Positions 1-6,564 of a stretch of 18,222 nt of DNA are shown here, piece after piece. The notes beneath the pieces were generated by a model. That model ran no database searches. It worked only from the letters and a program-made list of their open reading frames with translations, and had not been told where the DNA came from. Origin of the DNA: JBDTME01 sp964583795 (lineage in GTDB: Bacteria; Patescibacteriota; Microgenomatia; UBA1400; PJMF01); assembly GCA_964583795.1 (NCBI GenBank), contig CAZOWX010000031.1, forward strand, positions 1 to 18,222, in the 5' to 3' direction. Positions within the stretch are counted from its first letter, which is position 1. Every line of letters starts with the position of its first letter. The position numbers and the translations under genes are program-made.

Positions 1-791
1 AGAATTGACAGTAGCAACGCTCCCGCACTGGTTAAGACTCTTTTTGAGTGAAACTGCTGGAAAAAGTGAGGTGGGAGGACCAATAGAATGAGTGCAAAAA
101 GTGGAAAGTAAAGTGGACGGGGGAGAATTGATAGTCCGAGACAGAGAATAAATGCGAGAAATTCATGGAAAGAAAAGTTTAGCCTTAGACGCAGAAAAAA
201 TGAAAACGATAATGCCCCAAATCCAAAGACCCAAACTTCTTTATTATATGAACCCATTTCAATAAGCACCATGGGAAGTGACAAGGTGAATAGCTGTAAT
301 AGCCGATACTTTGAGGGTATCATTTTTATACTCAGGTAAAAAAGCCCAAGGGACATGAGGTAAAACACAACTCTACCTAAATAAAACACTATTATTGGTG
401 CAGTACTAAGATAAATGAATGGTGCGAGTATTAGTGCGGTAGGCAAATAGAACAAAAAAGGTAAACTACATGAGAGTGTTTCTTCCGACAATAGCTGTTT
501 CGAGTATGGAGTGTTTAGTGTGTCAGCAATGCTCTTAATAGGAAAACGGTGAAGTTGGTTTTCGTTTACATACTCAGCCTTCGTCTGCTGAGGTAGTGCC
601 ATAAATCCGTTTGGAAACGTATTAACTTGACGTGCTTGTGAATTGAGATGGCAAAAAAGATTTCCATGAGCCACAGCAATGGTTTTGTAAAAATGACTGA
701 TTTCGTCGGTTTTTTGAAATGGAGGAATGATCCAAATGAGTAAAAAACCAGTGAACGCTATGAATGGAAATAGGATTTGGGCATGCTTCAT
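1..791 (-). CDS. DUF2142-like polytopic membrane protein (partial, C-terminus off the left edge)
   Basis: An open frame runs from an ATG at 791-789 to the window edge without a stop (263 codons visible). The product starts with a hydrophobic segment (about residues 6-24), then a loop with IPPFQKTDEISHFYKTIAVA (about 22-41), then a long extracytoplasmic stretch, and from about residue 110 (LPFLFYLPTALILAPFIYL) a series of TM helices. The Q-x-x-D-E-x-x-H-F motif after helix 1, and a Y-x-P at the start of the next helix, are the pattern I associate with DUF2142, a GT-C-like family linked to cell-surface polysaccharide in other bacteria. The glycosyltransferase role is inference. It is divergent from the gene at 860, and a promoter (821-850) sits between them. 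Confidence 0.6.
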   Translation of the reverse strand, partial: MKHAQILFPFIAFTGFLLIWIIPPFQKTDEISHFYKTIAVAHGNLFCHLNSQARQVNTFPNGFMALPQQTKAEYVNENQLHRFPIKSIADTLNTPYSKQLLSEETLSCSLPFLFYLPTALILAPFIYLSTAPIIVFYLGRVVFYLMSLGLFYLSIKMIPSKYRLLQLFTLSLPMVLIEMGSYNKEVWVFGFGALSFSFFLRLRLNFSFHEFLAFILCLGLSILPRPLYFPLFALILLVLPPHFFQQFHSKRVLTSAGALLLSI

Positions 792-820
792 GAGACCACT
801 CAATAAGAGAGATACAGCTC

Positions 821-850
821 AGTATATCAGAGCAGTAAATTATTTGTCAT
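821..850 (-). promoter_or_regulatory. Promoter for the DUF2142-like gene
   Basis: On the minus strand ATGACA (850-845) is followed after 18 bp by TATACT (826-821), preceded by TGA, giving an extended -10. The start codon lies about 29 bases further on, so this gene has a short leader, unlike most genes here. The -35 overlaps the -10 of the divergent gene at 860. Confidence 0.5.
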
Positions 851-853
851 AAT
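845..853 (+). promoter_or_regulatory. Extended -10 for the gene at 860, leaderless spacing
   Basis: TGT followed by CATAAT (848-853) forms an extended -10. Six bases separate it from the GTG at 860, which predicts transcription starting at or next to the start codon. No good -35 is visible. Confidence 0.45.
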
Positions 854-859
854 TGGGGT

Positions 860-1360
860 GTGGTAAAAAAATTTGCAATTTTGAGCATTGTCTTAGCATG
901 CGTGTTTGGAGGAGCCGTGATCGTTGGTTTTTTGGTCAGCACCCATCAAAAAAAAGTTTCTGTTCCAGAACTGTTCCAACCTTGTGGAGGGGATATTCTT
1001 GAGGGTGTGTGTTATGAATCAGATGTGAATCGTTTAGCAGCAGTTACTGTAGCTGCCATTATCTTTAAGGATCCTACAATCTGTGATCAAATTGATTTTG
1101 GCCAGAGCAGTAGGGGAGCATTTAGCTCTGATGAAATTAACCAAACACGTTGTCGTACTGAGTTTTTCATCGCGAATAAAATGGTTAGCGCATGTTTAGG
1201 GCAACCAATGTTGTTTGCTTCTGAGTGTGTGACTGGCATTGCTACGCAAACACAAAACGTCGAAATCTGTGCTCAACATATTCCCCAGTTTCTGTCCGAC
1301 TGCAAAAAGAAGGTTCAAAACAAGCAATATCATAGAGAAATGTTTGATGGTTTACTCTAG
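860..1360 (+). CDS. Cys-rich membrane-anchored protein of unknown function
   Basis: 166 aa from a GTG start. Residues about 5-27 form a hydrophobic helix. A VLAC at 11-14 resembles a weak lipobox, but the hydrophobic stretch continues past it, so a TM anchor is more likely. The exported part carries eight cysteines in spaced pairs with motifs such as DPTICDQI and DCKKK. That resembles the repeated D-x-x-x-C-D-x-I / C-x(10-20)-C pattern I know from secreted proteins of reduced bacteria, and it suggests disulphide pairing outside the cell. No catalytic motif is seen. The -10 box ends six bases before the GTG. The next gene follows on the same strand after a 123-base gap with its own promoter. 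Confidence 0.7.
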   Translation: MVKKFAILSIVLACVFGGAVIVGFLVSTHQKKVSVPELFQPCGGDILEGVCYESDVNRLAAVTVAAIIFKDPTICDQIDFGQSSRGAFSSDEINQTRCRTEFFIANKMVSACLGQPMLFASECVTGIATQTQNVEICAQHIPQFLSDCKKKVQNKQYHREMFDGLL

Positions 1361-1448
1361 TTTGAAGCCTATGTTAAATACGTATAAAAGTTGGGTGTAG
1401 CTTCTCTATATTGTTTTTTAAAAACAGATGAATTTACCAAGGTGTTAC

Positions 1449-1477
1449 TCGTCAACACTCTTGATTCTTTATACAAT
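1449..1477 (+). promoter_or_regulatory. Promoter for the gene at 1484, leaderless spacing
   Basis: TCGTCA (1449-1454), a 17-bp spacer and TACAAT (1472-1477) make a reasonable sigma70-type promoter. The gap to the GTG at 1484 is six bases, which supports that codon as the start. Confidence 0.45.
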
Positions 1478-1483
1478 AATGAG

Positions 1484-2590
1484 GTGCAAGAGCAACCACC
1501 TCAACCCCACTCATCACGATTTTCTCCTAAACTTATCTTTTTGGTTGTGAGTTTGTGGCTCATTTCATTATTGTGGATGTTTGGAGCAGGAATAGTCGTA
1601 AAGTCATGGCTTGAGCCACAAAACCCGCCCAATTCTGCGACACAACCGACTCCGATTGTTTCTGAAAAAAACCAGACAGTTACACCAAGACAACAAAATA
1701 ATATTGAGTATATTTTGTACTCAAATCCAAAACAAGGTCCACAATGGGGGTATTTTAGTGACACTTTGACGGTGTACGTTCAAAGTTCTCCTCCACAATT
1801 GCTCATCGCTAGTTACTTAGTAACGCAAGGAAACACCAACACTTTTACTCACGGTTCTCGAGTAAGTTATTTTGATGGAGCAATCTGGCACCGCAACACT
1901 CACACCCAAACCAGTCCAACCAGCGAGTTTGTTTCTTCACCGGTCATTTCAGCACTACATATATTTCAAGACAAAAATAGAGTGTTACGTCAGCGAATTG
2001 ATATGGATGTCATCATTGATGGAACTGCTGTGAGTGTTCACACCAATACTTTAGAGAATGAAAGTACAGTTCGAACGGAATCAACGTATACCCGACTTTT
2101 TTCTGATGGTACTGGAACTGTCAGTATCAATGGCACAAGTTACCCAGCAAAGATTCTGTATACCAAGTGGTACTCGATGGATCAAAGTAGTTTGAATTTT
2201 TATAATGAACAGTATGGATTAAAAACCCATGTGTTTGATTTTTGGGCTGATGATGGTTCAGTATTGCACCTTGATGCGACTCAAGTCAAAAATCCAGATG
2301 AAAAATATAGCTCACATCAACTGGGAATCTATAAAGATAAACAAGGTAGAGTTGCAAAAACGTTTTCAGTCGGTATTTCCACTGATCAAAGTATCCCGCC
2401 AAATGATTGGAATGTTGATTTCAAAGAACCGTTGAACTTGAAGTTTCGTGGAGCAACGGAGTCTGTGCTGAAGCGGGCAGAAGGTGAAAATTATAATTGG
2501 TTCCGAGGCATGTTAAAAGGCGAAATTCAGCTCGAAAATGGTGAAAAGGTAAATGGGATTGGTACGTTTGAGTATATTGATGAGTTGTAG
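1484..2590 (+). CDS. One-TM extracytoplasmic protein, possible CrtC/AttH-like lipocalin domain
   Basis: The frame is open from a TTG at 1391, but I prefer the GTG at 1484 (368 aa) because a TACAAT box ends six bases before it and the product then begins with a short basic tail and one TM helix (about residues 17-40 of the short form). A Pro/Thr/Gln-rich linker follows, then a beta-rich region with many aromatic residues. The C-terminal half has FDFWADDGSVLHL, then an NDWNVDFKEPLNLKF segment and a final YNWFRGMLKGEIQL...GIGTFEY strip. This order recalls the hydroxyneurosporene-hydratase/AttH lipocalin-like fold (D-D-G, then P-x-W, then the YWEG...G-x-G-Y-x-E strip). That link is a distant resemblance only. 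The stop abuts the stop of the convergent gene with no spacer. Confidence 0.65.
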   Translation: MQEQPPQPHSSRFSPKLIFLVVSLWLISLLWMFGAGIVVKSWLEPQNPPNSATQPTPIVSEKNQTVTPRQQNNIEYILYSNPKQGPQWGYFSDTLTVYVQSSPPQLLIASYLVTQGNTNTFTHGSRVSYFDGAIWHRNTHTQTSPTSEFVSSPVISALHIFQDKNRVLRQRIDMDVIIDGTAVSVHTNTLENESTVRTESTYTRLFSDGTGTVSINGTSYPAKILYTKWYSMDQSSLNFYNEQYGLKTHVFDFWADDGSVLHLDATQVKNPDEKYSSHQLGIYKDKQGRVAKTFSVGISTDQSIPPNDWNVDFKEPLNLKFRGATESVLKRAEGENYNWFRGMLKGEIQLENGEKVNGIGTFEYIDEL

Positions 2591-2917
2591 TTACAAAAGC
2601 GGACGATCAGGGTTTTGAATCTTTAGAAACACAAAAAATGCAATCGCAAAAAAACACAAAAGAATAGCAGTAAAAGCGATTGTCTGAATGAAAAAAACTT
2701 TTTTTGAGCGTGGTTTTTTGAAATACGTGACAACAGCAGAAAAAATTGCTGTGGGGATGCTCATGATAGCAGTCATGCCTCCGAGTAAATGAAGAATGGG
2801 TATTAAAATAAGTGGAGGCAAAATAATAATTGCGTGAGCAGAAGAAACTGAAAGGGAAGCCAAGAGGCTTAGTCCAATGAGAGTGAGTGAAAAAGTTGTT
2901 AATTTCAAGTGAGACAT
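2591..2917 (-). CDS. Small membrane protein with signal peptide
   Basis: 108 aa. The N-terminus is a signal peptide with a hydrophobic core and an S-A-H-A cleavage-like site near residue 29. It is followed by a hydrophobic segment rich in Ile, Leu and Pro, a basic loop (KKPRSKK, about 67-73) and a last TM helix (about 76-98). No known family is recognised. It is squeezed between a convergent neighbour (stop codons adjoining, no spacer) and a divergent one whose ATG lies one base from its own. Its promoter would therefore lie inside the neighbour's coding sequence, and no ribosome binding site is apparent. Small proteins of this sort with an Ile/Pro-rich segment after the signal are common in CPR genomes; the function is unknown. 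Confidence 0.6.
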   Translation of the reverse strand: MSHLKLTTFSLTLIGLSLLASLSVSSAHAIIILPPLILIPILHLLGGMTAIMSIPTAIFSAVVTYFKKPRSKKVFFIQTIAFTAILLCFFAIAFFVFLKIQNPDRPLL

Positions 2918-2918
2918 A

Positions 2919-4409
2919 ATGCTAAATGATGGCCAGCGGTCAAGTATCGAGAATTTTTTTCACCAACACCCCCAAGCATTATTGTGGTCAGGCGATGCTG
3001 CAGAATTTGTGGCGACTCCAACTCCTTTGACGCAATCACTGATTATTACTGCTCTCAATGATAACACTGTCTGGCAGAAAGCAGCACAACACATTGAGTG
3101 TCCAATTCACACTGCACAACATACTGATCATTTTTTTGTATTGCTGCATCACACCTATGTTGATCTGACTGGAGAAGCAAAGTTGTTTTTTTCAGGGAAT
3201 GTGTCGTGGCAAGTGAGTGATGTGTATACCAAGCCACAGATGAAACAGTCGGTGTTTACTTCAGTTTTGCATCCGAGCTATCTTTTGTGGCAGGCCAAAG
3301 TAATTCAACCGACGTTTACGAGTTCGGTTTTAAATAGACTGGAGCAGCAAGCAGCAAAGCTCTTTCAAAGCCAGTCATCAAAAGATGATGAGTCAATCAC
3401 ATCGATTCATGTTCAATTGAAAGAAGCTTTGAGTATTATTTTGGCTGTGGGGTTATTGGATGGATTTTGGGAACAGTATGTTGCAGAGGCTCTCAAAAAA
3501 AAATATGCTCGAGATTGGGAAGAGGTTGAACGATACCATACCGATCAAGTGGCAAAAGCGGATCAGTATTTGCAATCAATTGCCAAAATTGGTGTGATCG
3601 GGGTGGACTTGAAAAAGCTAAGAGCGTATTTAGATGTGTTTGGCAATCGGGCGTTTGATGATTATGAGTTATCAAGTCAGCGATTTCATGAGATTCCCGA
3701 CAAAGTGATGATGATGGCCAAAACGGCTGAAGTGACGCACTCTTCATCGGCTGAAGCGATTCCCCCTAATGTGATGAGTCTGTCCGATGTGAAACTTATT
3801 GACACAGCAAGTCGAGTGAAAGCGGCACGCGGAACGCTGAGGTTACAGATATTGCATATTGTGAATCAGCTAAGACAAAGAATTTTACAAACGGCAAGAC
3901 AACACCACATTTCTGAAGATCAGATATTTTTTTATTATTTCCCTGAGTTTGAACAACTCCCCAAAAAACTGGATGAAAAAATAATTCAAGAGCGACAGCA
4001 CAACTATCATCAAGATTGCAGTACGTGGTTACCACCTTTATTGACTCTGGGCACCATTCAGCAGAGTGTGTTCGATTCTAAAGCGGTAAAGACAAATGAT
4101 TCAATGGATGTACTGGCTGTATCGGCAGGGGGAGCCAAAGGCAAGGTTGTTATCGTAACTTCCGAGTCACAAACTGTCGACGAACATCAAGTGATTTTAG
4201 TATTACCAAACTCCTCTGCGATGTATTCTCACTTATACCCCAAAGCTGTGGCAATTATTTTTCGCCAAGGAGGAGTGATGTCACATGGGGCCATTGTAGC
4301 CCGAGAGTATCATATTCCTGCAGTATCACTGAGTGGGAAACCATATGAGTTTACCAACGGGGAGATCGTGATGGTCGATGGTGCTGTCGGGAAGGTTAGT
4401 CGAGCATAA
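2919..4409 (+). CDS. PEP-utilizing enzyme mobile (swivel) domain protein without ATP-grasp
   Basis: 496 aa. The C-terminal ~100 residues are a phosphohistidine swivel domain (PEP-utilizers, mobile type): a G-x-x-x-G-K-V-x-I-V entry strand, the active-site strip GGVMSHGAIVAREYHIPAV with the acceptor His at residue 456, and a closing D-G-A-V-G-K-V. The N-terminus (AAEFVATPTPLTQSL, about 26-40) resembles the linker that follows the ATP-grasp domain in PEP synthase and rifampicin phosphotransferase, and residues about 130-390 are mostly helical with an FFYYFPEFEQL segment like that linker. Neither an ATP-grasp nor a PEP/pyruvate TIM barrel is present. In known enzymes the swivel His carries phosphate between these sites, so this chain needs a partner, uses another donor, or has a different role. 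Confidence 0.75.
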   Translation: MLNDGQRSSIENFFHQHPQALLWSGDAAEFVATPTPLTQSLIITALNDNTVWQKAAQHIECPIHTAQHTDHFFVLLHHTYVDLTGEAKLFFSGNVSWQVSDVYTKPQMKQSVFTSVLHPSYLLWQAKVIQPTFTSSVLNRLEQQAAKLFQSQSSKDDESITSIHVQLKEALSIILAVGLLDGFWEQYVAEALKKKYARDWEEVERYHTDQVAKADQYLQSIAKIGVIGVDLKKLRAYLDVFGNRAFDDYELSSQRFHEIPDKVMMMAKTAEVTHSSSAEAIPPNVMSLSDVKLIDTASRVKAARGTLRLQILHIVNQLRQRILQTARQHHISEDQIFFYYFPEFEQLPKKLDEKIIQERQHNYHQDCSTWLPPLLTLGTIQQSVFDSKAVKTNDSMDVLAVSAGGAKGKVVIVTSESQTVDEHQVILVLPNSSAMYSHLYPKAVAIIFRQGGVMSHGAIVAREYHIPAVSLSGKPYEFTNGEIVMVDGAVGKVSRA

Positions 4410-4792
4410 AATAATGAAAGATAAAGGTGTTAGTGTGAATAAATACTGATCCATGGAAAGTTTTTTGTAATTTTTGGACTATGGTTTTTTGATACATTGA
4501 TCCATCAAAAAAAGCTCGTCATCCCGGCGAAAGCCGGGATCCATCAATAAGTCACAACTGGTAGTAGTCATGGAGAACAAAACAACAACAAGTATCAAGC
4601 TGTTCACTAATTAATGTGAATTTGTCTCGGCTATTGCACATAAATTTTGGAAATGGATTCCGTTTTTACCCTCACGGGTACAGGTCAACGGGATGACGAA
4701 CGATCTCTGTTACGCAACTGAGTTGCATATTCGTAGGTTTTCGTTGATTTTTATCATGTTTGTTTGAAGGAAAAGTGAAATATATCAGTGGG
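4410..4792. other. Convergent intergenic region with REP-like and AT hairpins
   Basis: No gene is supported here. It holds an A/T stem (4485-4493 with 4504-4512), a G/C hairpin with a GAAA loop (4521-4540), a second short hairpin (TACCC/GGGTA near 4675) and a 6-bp palindrome with a one-base centre (4714-4726). CGTCATCCCG at 4517-4526 and its reverse complement at 4689-4698 bracket 162 bp, like the inverted ends of the repeat at 6551-6732. Read on the minus strand, the 4521-4540 hairpin is followed after seven bases by T7 and could stop transcription from the 4793-5821 gene. Confidence 0.55.
4517..4540. repeat. REP-like hairpin with CGTC foot
   Basis: CGTC followed by ATCCCGGC-GAAA-GCCGGGAT, a perfect 8-bp stem with a GNRA tetraloop, then CCATCAATAA. 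The flanks CGTCATCC and GGATCCATCAATAA recur at 6282-6364 and 6483-6564, so this belongs to a dispersed family in this genome. The layout of a short foot sequence plus an imperfectly conserved hairpin is that of REP elements. Confidence 0.6.
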
Positions 4793-5821
4793 TTAAGAAA
4801 AAGAAAACGGCTGATCAAAAAACAAAATTTGCTTAAAATTAGCACCAGGTAATACATTCACTTCAACCGTCTGATACGGCTTTTTCGTGACCGACTCATA
4901 TTGGCTAGGAGTTAAAACGATTGGTAGGAGTGAATCACCTTTTTGAACGAGTACCCCAAACCCAACCCAGTACTTGGCACTTGACGCTCGAGTACTGCCA
5001 ATGCCGATGAAATCAGGAGTGCCTTTAGTGAATACGAGAATGTTGTCTGAGGACTTAACTGTTTGTGCAACTTTTTTTAATTCATTTACAGCTGACATCT
5101 CGTAGATTGCTGCCAGATAAATTTTTTCATCTTTTTCTTTGTCCGATAGCTTGGTCCAATTTTCCTTTCCATCCCATTTAATGTTGAGTCGAGACATCCG
5201 AGCGAAGTACTCTTTTTTCTCGGGTGTAAACTGCACGTACGCCTCTTTGGCTTTTTGGGTGCCTGCTTCTAATGCTTCGAAGTACTCTTTGCGAGTGTAC
5301 AGATCAGCATCGCGTAAAATGGAGATCTTCACATTTGGGGGTAAATGTTTTCGAAATTCATCAAGCAACTGTTCAAATGAATCCACATACGCTTGAATTT
5401 CCTCGATGGTCAAATTGTCATGCAACTCCATAAGCAGGGTATGCATGTAGTAAGTGAGGTGAACACCTGGTTTATACACAGCTGCAATGGGAGCAATGTA
5501 CGAAAGAACATAAGAGATATTAAAAAACTCCGCGAAGTCAACTGTCGGAGAAGAAGGAAAGCGCCAGAGTTTGTAGCCACCTTGGGGAAAAACAACGCTA
5601 ATTGGTTGGTTGGCTTTGACTTTAGTGTGAATCGCTTTTTGAGTGCGATCAATACAATGCTCGTCCATCTTGGTTTTGCGAAATTTTTTGGAGGAGAGTT
5701 TGGCGAAAATAAATGATTCTACGCCAATTTTTTCAAACTGCTTTTGGTCCAACTCAGTCAAGGTATACAAAGCACTTGATTGAAGCAAGTGCTTTAGGTA
5801 GTTTTGAACTGCTTTTGTCAT
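4793..5821 (-). CDS. Conserved protein with distant resemblance to isonitrile synthases (DIT1/PvcA)
   Basis: 342 aa, soluble, no signal peptide. Residues about 76-84 (VVFPQGGYK), 92-99 (PTVDFAEF) and 116-125 (YKPGVHLTYY) match in order and spacing the P-x-K, P-D-x-A-E and Y-x-P-G-x blocks of the pyoverdine/dityrosine (PvcA, Dit1) isonitrile synthase family. The middle is charged and helical. The C-terminus has a conserved-looking GIGSTRASSAKYWVGFGVL block (about 273-291). I also recall closely similar proteins of unknown role in other reduced bacteria, so the isonitrile reaction is only a hypothesis. The ATG lies one base after the end of the tRNA-like gene, with no ribosome binding site between, and a perfect 10-bp inverted repeat covers codons about 9-18. 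Confidence 0.55.
   Translation of the reverse strand: MTKAVQNYLKHLLQSSALYTLTELDQKQFEKIGVESFIFAKLSSKKFRKTKMDEHCIDRTQKAIHTKVKANQPISVVFPQGGYKLWRFPSSPTVDFAEFFNISYVLSYIAPIAAVYKPGVHLTYYMHTLLMELHDNLTIEEIQAYVDSFEQLLDEFRKHLPPNVKISILRDADLYTRKEYFEALEAGTQKAKEAYVQFTPEKKEYFARMSRLNIKWDGKENWTKLSDKEKDEKIYLAAIYEMSAVNELKKVAQTVKSSDNILVFTKGTPDFIGIGSTRASSAKYWVGFGVLVQKGDSLLPIVLTPSQYESVTKKPYQTVEVNVLPGANFKQILFFDQPFSFS
5769..5795 (-). promoter_or_regulatory. Perfect 10-bp inverted repeat near the 5' end of the 4793-5821 coding region
   Basis: AAAGCACTTG and CAAGTGCTTT are separated by seven bases. In the mRNA this is a stable stem starting 26 bases after the first base of the ATG, a position suited to shielding the 5' end or slowing translation. 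It may also be chance within coding sequence. Confidence 0.4.
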
Positions 5822-5822
5822 G

Positions 5823-5893
5823 AGATGCGGGAAGGAATTGAACCTCCGTCTTCCCGCTTGCGGCGGGACGCATGAACACTCTGCGACCGCATC
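5823..5893 (-). tRNA. tRNA-Cys(GCA)-like gene, atypical anticodon loop
   Basis: The minus-strand sequence folds as a 71-nt tRNA: acceptor GATGCGG pairs perfectly with CCGCATC, the T arm is GGAGG-TTCAATT-CCTTC, the D arm is GCA/TGC, and a 5-bp anticodon stem (TCCCG/CGGGA) holds a seven-base loop CCGCAAG. Read normally the anticodon is GCA (Cys), and the discriminator is U73, which is typical of tRNA-Cys. Oddities are C rather than U at position 33, a C32-G38 pair that shrinks the loop to five, and a D loop one G short of the usual GG. CCA is not encoded. A TATACT box ends nine bases upstream. It is either a divergent tRNA-Cys or a tRNA pseudogene. Confidence 0.5.
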
Positions 5894-5902
5894 GATTGGA
5901 GT

Positions 5903-5932
5903 AGTATAGCACTATTAGTTAATAGTAGTCAG
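5903..5932 (-). promoter_or_regulatory. Promoter for the tRNA-like gene and the downstream CDS
   Basis: On the minus strand CTGACT (5932-5927), an 18-bp spacer and TATACT (5908-5903) precede the tRNA 5' end at 5893 by nine bases. Transcription would begin about three bases before the tRNA and run into the 4793-5821 gene. The spacer contains a 7-bp palindrome (5911-5917/5920-5926). Confidence 0.45.
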
Positions 5933-6281
5933 TTAACAGTTATCAGTCTGCGTTTTCGAAAACAACAAAGTAAAAGTGATCAAATAAGTGACTTGAAGGT
6001 TTAAAGTTTTCCTAAATGTGTATTGGCGGATATGTTGTTGGGTGGTTCCTCCTTCGTTCCCACTTCGCCAAGGCTACGAGGGACACAGTGAAGCTACAGT
6101 GGGGCATAGTGTGTTGTTTAGCAGTCGTGTAGGTAAGTAACGATGGAGATTTTTTTGAAAGCAAATAAACACAAAAAGGCCGTCATCCTCGACGCGATGA
6201 ATGAACCCGGCCAACGGTTCACCCGTCAAACTTTTATGGCTAATAAGCCAAAAAAGTTAGTCGGGTAAAGAGAGCTCAGTC

Positions 6282-6364
6282 GAGCATCGGGGATCCATAA
6301 ATAAAGCCCTTGATTCGAGTCGAAGCGTCTGTCGTAAGCAAAAAAAAATAAAAAGTCGTCATCC
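6282..6364 (+). repeat. Direct repeat copy 1 (83 bp)
   Basis: Begins GAGCATCGGGGATCCATA and ends AAAAAGTCGTCATCC. It matches 6483-6564 with about six differences, including the length of an A run. It includes the palindromic TTCGA-G-TCGAA. It links one hairpin unit to the next. Confidence 0.75.
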
Positions 6365-6366
6365 TT

Positions 6367-6401
6367 GACTGAACTGATACACTCTTTAAATCAGTTTAGT
6401 C
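6367..6401. repeat. 12-bp hairpin inside the repeat cluster
   Basis: GACTGAACTGAT (6367-6378) pairs with ATCAGTTTAGTC (6390-6401), 12 pairs with one G-U, around an 11-base loop. It sits directly after CGTCATCCTT, the position taken by the G/C hairpin at 4521-4540, so the hairpin slot varies in sequence between copies. Confidence 0.55.
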
Positions 6402-6482
6402 AGATCGTGATTTTCTGGTTCCGCACTGCAGGATGAGGAGCCAGGATTCAAAAGATCATACCAATCGTTCTCGTTTTCTGAT

Positions 6483-6564
6483 GAGCATCGGGGATCCATC
6501 AATAAAGCCCTTGATTCGAGTCGAAATGTTTGTTGTAAGCAAAAAAAATAAAAAGTCGTCATCC
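6483..6564 (+). repeat. Direct repeat copy 2 (82 bp)
   Basis: Second copy of the 6282-6364 sequence, 201 bp downstream. It carries GGATCCATCAATAA, identical to the stretch after the hairpin at 4540, and ends in GTCGTCATCC, where the next hairpin unit starts. Confidence 0.75.

Noticed and set aside
1391..1483. N-terminal extension of the lipocalin-like protein from TTG 1391
   Set aside because: The extra 31 residues look like chance translation, and the TACAAT promoter lies inside this stretch just before GTG 1484.
4485..4512. T6-GAT/ATC-A6 stem as an intrinsic terminator for the 2919-4409 gene
   Set aside because: The stem is nearly all A/T and lies 75 bases past the stop with no G/C core; it is too weak to call.
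4672..4857. 61-aa hydrophobic open frame on the minus strand
   Set aside because: It overlaps the end of the 342-aa gene, crosses the intergenic hairpins and has no start signal.
5139..5716. Two plus-strand open frames of 85 and 107 aa
   Set aside because: Both lie opposite the 342-aa gene, which has the family motifs and the upstream promoter; they are antisense shadows.
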